This document shows, in pieces, positions 23,853-34,561 of a stretch of 64,000 nucleotides of DNA (position 1 is the stretch's first letter; the number at the start of each line of letters is the position of its first letter). The notes beneath the pieces were generated by a model that saw only the letters and a program-made list of their open reading frames with translations, was not told the origin of the DNA and searched no databases. The stretch covers positions 1,163,411,749 to 1,163,475,748 of the forward strand of contig OY856409.1 in the NCBI GenBank assembly GCA_963693085.1. The letters are read 5' to 3'. This DNA comes from Alisma plantago-aquatica. Lineage: Eukaryota > Streptophyta > Magnoliopsida > Alismatales > Alismataceae. The translations under genes were made by a program, and so were the position numbers.

Positions 23853-23984
23853 GACTTCCACTTGCACTTAGATTTCATCACTCTAATTCATTGACTCAAA
23901 CATTTTAACATATTGCAATATTATTCTAATGGATTACATAAACATTTTAGTAATCAATGTGATTCGGAACAATTCTAATCAAAT

Positions 23985-25053
23985 CCACAATTATACTCCT
24001 ATTCCAACACATCCTATGTGTGTGACCCAGTAGGCTCCAAATTACGTTGGTAGAGATATCTATAATCATATTATGATTTCACAAGCAATGATTGGTATCT
24101 AGCAAGACTTCATTGCCACTCAAGTAATTGAAGAAGTGGGAGAACAAATTAACCTATCATTCATGACTGGTGTTATAGTGATTTTATAGTTCCTTTTTGC
24201 CTAATATTCAGATTGAACTCGATTCATGGAACTATTATCCTCTTCAATGTTCAATCAAACGGTTATCCTCTTCAATGTTCAATCAATATTCAATGAACTA
24301 GAGCAGACTGTTTGAGATATATGTAAGCTCAATATCACATATTGACTCACATAAGCATGGTCATGCATTTCTCAGTCTCGCTTATCAAGTGGTCAGAATA
24401 TCAAACTCCCATAGGAAGGACAAATTCCATCTACATCACTCACATTCATCTCCATGTGTCACAATGTACCTAAGAACCATCTTTATGGCAATCCTTATTT
24501 AGGACCACGGTGGATGATGTCAAGGTACACCAAACGACATATAATAAGTGTAGTGACTTCAGGTCTAAGAACCACTACCACCACCATCACTATGAGAGGT
24601 GACTCTAACTACCAATCATGGTATCCATGTGTCACTCTCAAGGTGGGTTCGTCTGATACACTGCTCTCTAACAAGTATCTATGTATTTGGTTTGATATCT
24701 CCATATCATTGATAATGAGATTATTCCATCAACCAACATACATTCTAATCTTATGTGTTTTTGATGTCTATGGATATTTCCACCATAACAATTTATTAGG
24801 GACAAAACAAGAATGCATACTCTTAGCATACATATAATCTCATTATTCAGGTCATCAACCTAAAGACATATGTCATTGAGTATATTATTTGGTAGATATC
24901 TATAAGTTTTGTGGTCATCTCACAATATAAAACACAAATATATAGATTGGAAACTTGCCTTTATTAATATGATGAATATAGTATTAAAAATAATTTACAT
25001 AATATCCCATTACAATCATCAAATGATACACTCTATGGGTATACATACCAACA
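23985..25053 (-). repeat. Displaced U3 relic inside copia A
   Basis: About 1.07 kb ending ATACATACCAACA, followed by a second polypurine tract (minus strand, AAGTGCAAGTGGGAATC, 25054-25072). It is similar over its length to the right half of the LTR of copia B (about 46240-47280), for example GTAGTGACTTCAGGTCTAAG in one and ATAGTGACTTCAGGTCTAAG in the other. It is absent from both LTRs of A. Left edge approximate. Confidence 0.7.
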
Positions 25054-25324
25054 GATTCCCACTTGCACTTATACCTAATCACTCATGAATCTCAATCCAA
25101 GTGATCGAATATGTCCATCATGTTTCTTTTATGAAAGTGCTTTTGTGAGCAGGTCAGCCATATTTCTTTCTGTAGGTACTCTGCAAATATTCACATCTAC
25201 TTTCTATACGATCTCTCATATGAGATGGAACCACCATAAAATATGTTTGGAACATTGGTTCGATCTTGGTTCTTTAGCCTGTGCAATTTCTCAGTTGTTT
25301 TCGCAAAACAACTCAATTGCATCA

Positions 25325-25800
25325 CTAGCGCTTGGAACCACTCCAAAGTTCAGAAATGAACTTCTTGATCCACATAGCTTCCTTTGTAGCATTATATGCG
25401 GCAATATATTTGACCTCTATTGTAGAATCTACAACCGTCTCTTTCTTGGAACTCTTCCAGCTCACAACTCTATTGTTTAGGCAAAACATAAATCCATATT
25501 GTGATGTATAGTCATCTTTATTAGTTTGAAAGCTAGTATCAGTGTAACCCTTTACCACGAGCTCTTCCTCACCACCGTATACCAAGAATTGATCCTTAGT
25601 CCTTCTCAAATACTTTAGGATGTTCTTTATAGTTGTACAGTGACATTCACCTAGATCTGACTGATACTAACTCCTCATGTTCGATGCATACGACACATCA
25701 GGACGAGTGCATAACATCACATACATGATAGATCCAACTGTTGATGCATATGGAATCTTACTCATGTGCACCCGTTCATTACATGAACTAGGACATTGAT
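25325..25800 (-). pseudogene. RNase H domain of copia A (broken)
   Basis: The minus-strand frame ending at 25325 contains VVKGYTDTSFQTNKDDYTSQ, NNRVVSWKSSKKE and EVKYIAAYNATKEAMWIKKF, the copia RNase H signature (GYTDADWA, AVSWKS and TEAEYIA in intact elements). The family's TEAEY is IEVKY here. Upstream, around 25640-25800, further copia residues survive in other frames. Would degrade the RNA of the RNA-DNA hybrid in an active element. Confidence 0.8.
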
Positions 25801-25871
25801 TCCCAAATGACTTAGGAGAATGATCAACCTACAGAAAAAAGTCACAGAAGTGCACAAAACCATAAGAAACT

Positions 25872-26830
25872 CTATTCAGGTAGATGTACACATGGGAAAG
25901 ATTCAATCCGACTGGAATACACCACCCTCTCCAACCACACTTTTTCCACCCCTCTATCTATCTCTATTCCATGGGCTTTAGAAATAATAACCCCATGGGA
26001 CATGGGAAAGTTACCTCTCCTAGAACCCTCCATGCTAAACCTCTTTAGCACCTTGTCAATGTATGTGCTCTGGCTTAGGCCTAGAAGCCTTCTAGATTTA
26101 TCTCTATAGATCTTGATTCCTAGCATATAGGATTCTTCGCCTAAATCCTTCATAGAGAACATCTTCCCCATCCAAGATTTTACTGTATAAAGAGTAGGGA
26201 TGTCATTTCCCATAAATAGTATGGCATCCACATACAATATGAGAAATGCAATTGTGCTCCGACTAATCTTTTTGTAAACATAAGGTTCATCTTCATTTTT
26301 ACTACAGTCAAACTTTTTGACTACTTCATTGAAACGTAGATTTTGGCTTCAAGATGCTTCTTTAATCCATAGATTAACCTTCGTAACTTACAGACTTTAT
26401 TTGCTTCCTTCAAATTGATACAATGCGTAGGTTGTGTCATGTACACATCCTTGAGTAAATTCCCACTATGGAATGTTGTTTTAACATCCATCCACATAAT
26501 CTCATAGTCCTAATAATTTGTAATGGCAATCATGAACATGATGGAGCCATGGCAACTGGTGAGAAGGTCTCATCATAATCAACACCTTGAATTTGATAGA
26601 ATCCTTTCACAACCAATCTACCTTTATAGGTTTGAACATTTCCATCCATGTCAGTATTTTTTCTTGAAGACCCACTTGCACCATATGGGTTTTACCCCTT
26701 CGGGTGGATCCACCAAGGTCTATACCTTGTTGGTGTGCATGCATTCCATCTCAGATCTCATGGCTTTGATCCATTTCTCAGATTTTGGTCCCTTAGTAGC
26801 TTCTAGATAGGAAGTTGGCTCATCTTCTAC
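25872..26830 (-). pseudogene. Reverse transcriptase of copia A (broken, YVDD changed)
   Basis: Minus-strand frames encode copia RT landmarks in order: SEKWIKAMRSEMECMHTNKV, WMDVKTTFHSGNLL, the active-site region and MKDLGEESYMLGIKIYRDKS, then LSQSTYIDKVLKRFSMEGS. The active-site motif reads YVDA, so the second catalytic Asp is lost. Stops and frameshifts separate the blocks around 26240-26520. Confidence 0.85.
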
Positions 26831-27192
26831 GCCTAATTTGTCAATGTCTTGAGTCATAAGAAATCCAAATCTCTCAAGATAAAGTCATGTCCTACTAGAC
26901 CTACGAGGTTCCTGTGTTACATTTGGAATTTGAAATTCCACAACAGTTTGTGAGTCTTCATGTTCCTTATGTACCTCCTAGGGTTCTCTGCTTTCTTGTT
27001 GATCTCGAACTTCTTCGATCTCTACATTCCTCCCACTGATTCCTTTGAAATAAATTCCTTTTCAAGAAATAAAATAGTCCTAGAAAAAAACATTTTGTTG
27101 TCAGTTGGTGTGTAGAAGTAGTATCCCCAAGTTTCCTTGGGGTATCCAACAAAACAACATTTTTCATATTTGGGTCCAAGCTTTTTAGGAAA

Positions 27193-28158
27193 CTATTTCC
27201 TAACATAAGCTTCACATCCCCAAATTTTTAACATATACAAATTGGGATGATTCCCATTCCATATCTCATATAGTGTCTTTTGAATCAATTTGGAAGGTTC
27301 ATAGTTAAGTGTAAATGTTGCGGTTTCAAGAGCATATCCCCAGAACGATATTGGAAGTTTGAATGAACTCATCATTGATCGTACCATGTCTAATAATGTA
27401 TGATTCCTTCTTTCTGACATACCATTATGTTGAGGTGTACCAGGTGGAGTCCATTGTGATACAATACCACAGTCTCTAAGAAGGTCCTCAAATAGTTGGA
27501 TTAAGTATTCTCCACCTTGATTTGAACAGAGTGCTTTAATACTCTTACCAAGTTACTTCTCTACTTCATTCATGAAAGTCTTGAACATTTCAAGAGTTTC
27601 TGACTTGTGTTTCATATGATATACATAGCCATACCTACTGAGGTCATCAGTGAAGGTAATGAAGTATTAATAGCCTCCTCTAGCATTTGATCTAAAAGGT
27701 CTGCATACATCAGTATGTATGAGCCCTAGCAGATCACTGGCTCTCTCATTGTGTCCAGTGAAAGGAGTCTTAGTCATCTTGCCTAATAAACAAGACTCAC
27801 ATGTCTCTAATGATTCGAAATCAAAAGAGTATAGATAACCATCCTTATGGAGTCTAGATATGCACTTCTCATTTATATGCCCAAGACGATAATGCCATAA
27901 GTATGTTTTGTTTGAGTTGTCAAGTTTTAGCCTTTTAGTATTTACGTTGTATATGCTTGTCTCCAGTTCTGAAAAGTAGATACCATAAGGCATAGGGGCA
28001 TTTCCATAAAAGATCTCATCTTTAGAAATAGAAATCATTCCATTCTTAATGTGAAATTCAAATCCATTCTTGTCCATACACGATACAAAAATAATATTTC
28101 TATTAATGGCAAGTACATAATAGCAATTCTCTAATTCCATTACAAGGCCCATAGGCAA
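27193..28158 (-). pseudogene. GAG-pre-integrase and integrase of copia A (broken)
   Basis: The minus strand carries the HHCC zinc region (LWHYRLGH through ETCESCLLGKMTKTPF), then HTDVCRPF with the first catalytic Asp. The second catalytic region reads SNQGGEYL where SDQGGEY is usual (Asp to Asn), followed by MSERRNHTLLDMVRSMMSSF and ALETATFTLNYEPSKLIQKT. One stop follows NARGGY at about 27667 and others occur near 27550. Integrates element DNA in active copies. Confidence 0.85.
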
Positions 28159-28394
28159 AGATAAACTAATAACTCCAATTGCGGTGGAAGCAACTCTTAC
28201 TTCATTAGTGACCTGCAGCTCGACTTGACCCTTTCATAAAGGCTTACTTCTTATCAAATCCTACATATTTGCACATATGTGAGATCCACATCCGGTATTA
28301 GTACCCATGATGAAGAAGTATTTAAGCTTATCTCAATAACGTATATATCTGAAGTGGAGATCTCTATCCCTTACTTCTTCTTCCTTAGTTCCTC

Positions 28395-28856
28395 CAGGTA
28401 GAGAGGATAGTTTCTTTTCCAATGTCTAGCCTAGTGACAATGGTGACAACTACTTTCTTTGGAGATCCGACCTTTAGCTTTGTGCGTAGATGACTTTAGC
28501 TTATGCTCAACATTAGAACCTTTCTTAGCCGTACCTTTTCCTTTTGATTTTCCCTTTGTCCTACTGATCATCATCACAAACTTGGGCTTGTCTTTCTTTA
28601 TCTATTCTTCAGCTACCCTCAACATGCCCAACAATTCTGACAACGGCTTATCAAGATTGTTCATGTTGTAGTTCATGAAAAATTGACTATATGATTTAGG
28701 AAATGACTACAAAATCACGTCAGTGGACAACTCTTGACCTAGATGAAATCCCAACTTGGATAGGCTTTCCACGTACCCAATTAGAGTGAGTATATGGGTT
28801 CCAACTGAGTCTCCCTCTTTCATCTTGCTTCTGAACAAAGCCTTGGAGACATCATA
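28395..28856 (-). pseudogene. gag of copia A, 3' part with zinc knuckle
   Basis: Continues the gag reading from the far side of CACTA (KALFRSKMKEGDSVGTHILT and LSELLGMLRVAEE), ending in a degraded CCHC knuckle (CHHCH, stop, ARHWKRNYP; the final Cys is Tyr). Several internal stops. Confidence 0.75.
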
Positions 28857-28879
28857 CACTACTACAGAAATGGCTTATA

Positions 28880-29280
28880 AAGTCATTTTTCAAGGTGTCA
28901 GTTGTATACATAAACCAACACCTAAACTCTACAGTGTCGGTTGATAACATAAACCGACATCCAATCTATGAAGGTCGACCAGACACGGGTACCGCTTTTA
29001 TTAAGTGTCAGTTACTTAATAAAAACGACACCTAAAATCAACCGCCAAAACCAAAATTCCAGCGAAAAAATTACCTCCAAAATTTGACATATGGCGTCAG
29101 TTTATAAATAAATAACCGACGACTAAAGGTTATTCGCGGGACAGGAATAGTTGTCGGTTGTCTTTTAGTTAAAAACCGACGACTATAATCTAGTATAGGT
29201 GTCGGTTTTTGGAAAAGAACCGACACTGTTGGTTTAGTTGTCGGTTATTTTGAATCACCGACGCTTATTGTCAACTTAAT
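28880..29280. repeat. 5' subterminal repeats of CACTA
   Basis: Many copies in both orientations of GTGTCGGTT and AACCGACA. In this superfamily such arrays are bound by the transposase accessory protein. Confidence 0.85.
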
Positions 29281-29920
29281 AGCTCACCAGCGCGAGCGAC
29301 TCTTCCCCTTTCCCTGTTTCATTCCCGATTTCAGTTAGGTCCGACGATTTCTTGCTCGCCGCCGCTCCCTACCGCTGCTCCCTGCCGTCCGTGCTCCTGT
29401 CCTCTCATCGCCGCTCGGTGCTGCCGCCGGTCGTTGCTCCTGTCCTCTCGCCGCCGCCAGCTTCCTCTACAAGGTAACCCTTTTCTCCTCCGCCTTGCTT
29501 TTCCCTAACGGCCACCACCCCACCCCCAACCGCCGCTACCCCACCCCCAACCCCAACCATCGTGTCGTTCCTACGACGCCGCCTTCCTCTCTTCTCCTTC
29601 CTCCACCCTTCTTCTTCCTCTACCTCACCCTAGCAGCGCCCGACCTATAGAGCAGCGCCGACGGCCAGAAGTAGTAGCTACAGCTGTAGCGACGCCGTCC
29701 AGGAGTAGCTGGGCATGACCAACACTACCAAATGCTGCCCTTGACTCCGACTAAGAGCCCTAAACTTGATTCCGCAGCCCCCTCAGCCACGAGCAGCACC
29801 TAGCTGCGTTTCTAGATGAGCTGTTTCCACCTGTGCATGAAGTAGGTCTAAACCAGGGGCAGTTCTACCCGGGAAACACCACGAAAATCACAGCCTTGAG
29901 TTCGGCCTTCAGGCCCAGAC
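29281..29920 (+). promoter_or_regulatory. GC-rich promoter/leader of CACTA genes
   Basis: Abruptly GC- and pyrimidine-rich compared with both sides. A consensus donor (TACAAG|GTAACC near 29473) and the acceptor CATAG just before the transposase ATG at 31051 suggest a non-coding first exon and a leader intron of about 1.6 kb. Inferred from splice signals only. Confidence 0.5.
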
Positions 29921-29944
29921 CCGAATCTACTTATTTGTATTTTT

Positions 29945-30655
29945 CATCTACTTATTTGTGTGTCATGCTATTCTGAATTAAGTGTATATTTTCTTCATAA
30001 TTGAATGTTTAAGTAAGTTATAGATATCTTGATGATGAACTGTAATGCACACATGTGACATGCTTGGAATGTAAATGATGAACTATAATGCACACATGTT
30101 TAACTTGTTTCATTGTTGAGTATATTGAGAATCTAATCACCCTTCTTGCTTAATGATGAACTGTAATGCACACATGTGATATGCTTGGAATGTAAATGAT
30201 GAACTTTTCCCTAAATTGCCAATCATGCTTTTAAAGACAATATCAATAATCACCCTAACTTGAAGAACTAGGATTTTGTTAATCATGACATCACATGTAT
30301 TTGTTAACCCTAGACCCTAATCCACATTATACCAATCTGATAGTCCATGATAGAACAAAGCATAATGATGTTGACTGCAACTTTGTGCGTCATGCTATTC
30401 TGAATTAAGTGTATATTTACTTCATAATTGAATGTTTAAGTAAGTTATAGATATCTTCACCAAACCTCTTTCGGAAACTTGTTTCATTGTTGAGTATATT
30501 GACAATCCTAATCACCCTTCTTGCTTAATGATGAACTGTAATGCACACATGTGACATGCTTTGAATGTAAATGATGAACTTTTCCCTAAATTGCCAATCA
30601 TGCTTTTAAAGACATCAATAATCACCCTAACTTGAAGAACTAGGATTTTAGGTAT
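29945..30655. repeat. Direct repeats in the CACTA leader intron
   Basis: A block with GTCATGCTATTCTGAATTAA through AAGTTATAGATATCTT occurs at about 29960 and 30390. The block around GATGAACTGTAATGCACACA recurs near 30031, 30150 and 30530. A third pair, GACATCACATGTATTTGTTA, lies at about 30289 and 30975. Confidence 0.85.
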
Positions 30656-30746
30656 AAGAATGACAACACATTATTTGTTGGCCTAGAAACCCGTCCAAGA
30701 TTTACTCATTAGGAGTAAATCTTAGATAGTCCCCGATTTGGGACTG

Positions 30747-30940
30747 TTCTTGAACACCTAATCTCGCTTAGGATGTAAGTGTATAATGTGTACTGGGTTT
30801 TCAAGAAAATTTCGGAAACATTTCCCCGTTTGTTCTCTAAGTACATATGTACTTGGAGAACAACAGGGAAATGCTGCCGAAATTTTCTTGAAAACCCAAT
30901 ACACATTATACACTTACTAGTGAGATTAGGTGTTCAAGAA
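30747..30940. repeat. 194 bp hairpin in the CACTA leader intron
   Basis: TTCTTGAACACCTAATCTC at the left pairs with its reverse complement ending at 30940. The arms match almost without gap up to the centre GTACATATGTAC near 30840-30852. It would form one long stem when transcribed. There is no coding content. Confidence 0.85.
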
Positions 30941-31050
30941 TGGGATAGGTGGTACACATTTATTATATATAATAATGACATCACATGTATTTGTTAACCC
31001 TAGACCCTAATCTTGTTGTAATATATACTTGTTTTCTCTTTGATCATAGA

Positions 31051-34000
31051 ATGGATAGATCATGGATGTCCATTCGCAATCGCTGCACCCCAGAGTTTAT
31101 TTCTTGTCTTGACCAGTTTATTAGATTTTCTGAGGAACATAGGAAACAACCTGGAGATAGGTTCTACTGTCCATGTAGGCATTGCGGTAACAACTTGAAA
31201 GTCAACACTGGTGACGAAATCAATAGTCATGTCATGTGCAACGGGATTATACAAGGATATACAAAATGGCACTGGCATGGAGAGATTTCAAACCCAAAAC
31301 TAGTGGATGTCAATAGCAGTGCTTGTGTGGAAGAAGAAATTGCCTACGATGACGTAGATGTGAATGAACCAGTTCCAGTAGACATCGTTGATGCGATGCT
31401 GGATAGTTGTGGGGTAGAACACACTGATCCACCTCCCATTTTTAGAAACATTGTGCATGATGCTGAGATACCGTTATACACAGGTTGTACTAAGTTTACG
31501 AAGCTTAGCACCATGTTGAGATTGTATAAGCTGAAAGCTAACAATAGATGGAGCGACAAAAGCTTCACGTCATTGTTGTCTTTGTTGAAAGAAATGCTTC
31601 CTGAAGGAAACGAGCTGCCAATCTCAACATACCAGGTAAAGAAATTGTTGTGCCCAATGGGAATGGATGACAAGAAGATACACGCATGCCCGAATGATTG
31701 TGTATTATTTCAAAAGGACTATGCAGATTTGAAAGATTGTCCAAAATGTGGTGCGTCACGGTATAAATTGACGACTTCGGGGGAGTCCAAAACTGGTTCT
31801 CCTGCCAAGGTGATGTGGTATCTACCTATAATATCATGGTTTCAACGCTTATTTGCCAATCCGATAGATGTGAAGAATTTGAGGTGGCATGCAGATGTTA
31901 AGAAAAATAATGATGGGATCCTACGACATGCGTCTGATTCCCCACAGTGGAAGAAGATTGATCTATTGTACCCTGAATTTGGTGAAGAAGTCAGGAATCT
32001 AAGACTTGGGCTTTGTACAGACGGGATGAATCCGTATGGGACATTGAGCAGCCAACATAGCACTTGGCCAGTCATGCTTGTTATATACAATCATCCTCCC
32101 TGGCTGTGTATGAAAAATAAGTATGTAATGATGTCGTTGTTGATACCGGGCCCTAAACAACCTAGAAATGACATCGATGTTTATCTTGAACCTCTGATTG
32201 ATGACTTAAAGAAAATCTGGGGTGAAGGTGTGATGACCTATGATGCTTCACGAAGAGAGACATTTCGTTTGCATGCTATGTTGTTTTGCACTATTAATGA
32301 CATTCCTGCATATGGGAATTTGTCTAGATATAGTGTCAAAGGAGCTAAAGCGTGTCATATATGTGAAGAGAACACTGATTCAACAAGACTAAAACATGAC
32401 GGTAAGACTGTATATCTCAGTCATCGAAGGTTTCTTCCAAAATTCCATCCATATCGTAGGAAGCGCAAAGCATTCAATGGATTGAATGAGGAACGGAGTG
32501 CACCTAAACCTATACCAGAGGAGGTTGTTTATGAAAGAGTAAAAGACTTTGTCAATGAATTTGGTAAGAGATCAAAATGTACTATGGCCACACGGAGTGA
32601 CAAATCTTTATTCAAGAAGAAGTCAATATTTTGGGATCTTCCTTATTGGAGTTCTTTGACAGTCAGGTAGTGTATCGATGTCATGTACGTTGAGAAAAAT
32701 GTCTGTGATAGTGTCATTAGTACTTTGTTGAATATACCAGGTAAGACTAAAGATGGGATAAAATCTAGACTGGACCTACGTGAAATGGGAATAAGGTCAG
32801 AATTAATAGAATTTCGTGAAATGGGAAATCGGAGAACATACTTACCTCCCGCTTGTTACACATTGTCTAGAAAGGAGAAGAAAGCTTTTTGTGAATGTTT
32901 GGTAAATGTTAAGGTGCCACAGGGTTACTCATCCAACATCCGTAGATTGGTATCAATGAAAGATCTAAAGTTGATAGGTCTTAAATCTCATGATTGTCAC
33001 ACTCTAATGCAACAAATATTGCCTGTGGCAATTAGATCTATATTGTCGAAGCATGTAAGGTTTGCAATCACCAGACTTTGTTTCTTTTTCAACAGTCTGT
33101 GTAGCAAAGTTATTGACCCTGATACTCTCGATAAATTGCAAAGAGAAGTGGTTGTTACCCTATGTCAGCTTGAGATGTATTTTCCTCCGTCGTTCTTTGA
33201 TATCATGGTACATCTTGTTGTCCACTTGACTAGGGAAGTGAAAATGTTGGGACCAGTTTTCTTGCATTGGATGTATCCCTTTGAATGATACATGAGCGTT
33301 TTTAAAAGTGATGTTTGAAACCGTTATCAGCCTGCAAGGAGTATTATCGAGGGTTATGTGGCGAGAGAGGTTATGGATTTTTGCAATGACTTTCTCAGTG
33401 GTAATGACACTCCTGATAATGATAGGAATATTGATGAGCAATTTGGCAAAGGAATTTTGGGATCACGTGTGAAAGTAATCAGCCGTGAGTAGTTGGAACA
33501 AGGTCACTTGTATATTTTACACAACATGGACGAAGTGAACGTTTATATCTAGGAACATACCAATTTCATCAAGAGACAATATCCTCGAGCCAATACAATG
33601 TGGCTTGCTAGAGAGCATAACAAGACATTTATTAAGTGGTTTGAAAATAAAGTCTTACATCAACTATCTCAAACACCAGATGATAATACTGAAACTATCA
33701 AATGCCTTGCCTTTAAACCAAAATTGACTGTTATGTCTTATGAAGGGTATGACATTAATGGATTCACATATTACACAAAGCTCCAAGATGATAAGAGTGT
33801 CGTCCAAAACAGTGGGGTCACCCTTCAAGCATCGACTATGTTTTTTGCAAGTGCAAAGGATAAGAGTCCACGTGAAGCTAAAATGTCATATTACGGTGTC
33901 ATTGAAGACATATGGGAGTTTGACTACATAGATTTCAGAATTCCGCTCTTCAAATGTAATTGGGTTGATAACACCAAAAGAGTTATAGTGGATGAATTGG

Positions 34001-34305
34001 GTTTCACTTTAGTGAACTTTGAAAAGATTGGCGAGAAGGATGAACCATTCATATTGGCATCACATGCGAAACAAGTATTTTATATCGATGATCCTGCAAA
34101 TGATAAATGGCCGGTTGTTCTTCATGGTAAAAGATAGTTCATTGAAGATCCTATAGATGAAGAACAGTACTATGATAAGTATGATGACTCCAGTCCATTC
34201 TCAGTTGGGTTGCCAATACCAGAAAATATTGAAGCTAATGATGACTTGTATGTGCGCAGAGATCACAATGAAAGATTGTTAATTGATAAAAAATCGCAAT
34301 ATTAG
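31051..34305 (+). pseudogene. CACTA transposase (TNP2-type), interrupted only by stop codons
   Basis: Cuts and joins the element ends in active copies. The ATG at 31051 directly follows an intron acceptor. One frame runs about 1085 codons to the TAG at 34303. It has an N-terminal transposase-associated domain (SCLDQFIRFSEEH, CPCRHCGNN), a Transposase_21 core (CPNDCVLF, CPKCGASRY, WHADVKKNNDGILRHASDSP, LCTDGMNPYG, CHICEEN), a DUF4218-like region (about 32850-33480; LPPACYTLSRKEKKAFCECL) and a DUF4216-like region (about 33740-33970; FTYYTKLQDDKSVVQNSGV). Six in-frame stops lie at 32668, 33286, 33316, 33490, 33550 and 34135; no frameshift is needed across 3.2 kb. Intact family members have no stops here, so this copy is dead unless read through. 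Confidence 0.88.
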
Positions 34306-34561
34306 AGGCATGTTTATACAATGTTTTTTTATATGTTTTATTTTTCTGAATGTGAACTTTACAATGTGAATGTGAACTTTACAATGTGAATTACTTTATA
34401 ATGTGAACTTTACAATGTGAATTTTACAATGTGAATTACTTTATAATGTGAACTTTACAATGTGAATTACTTTACAATGTGAATGTGAACTTTACAATGT
34501 GAACTTTACAATTTGAATTACTTTACAATGTAAACTTTACAATGTGAATGTGAATTTTCAG

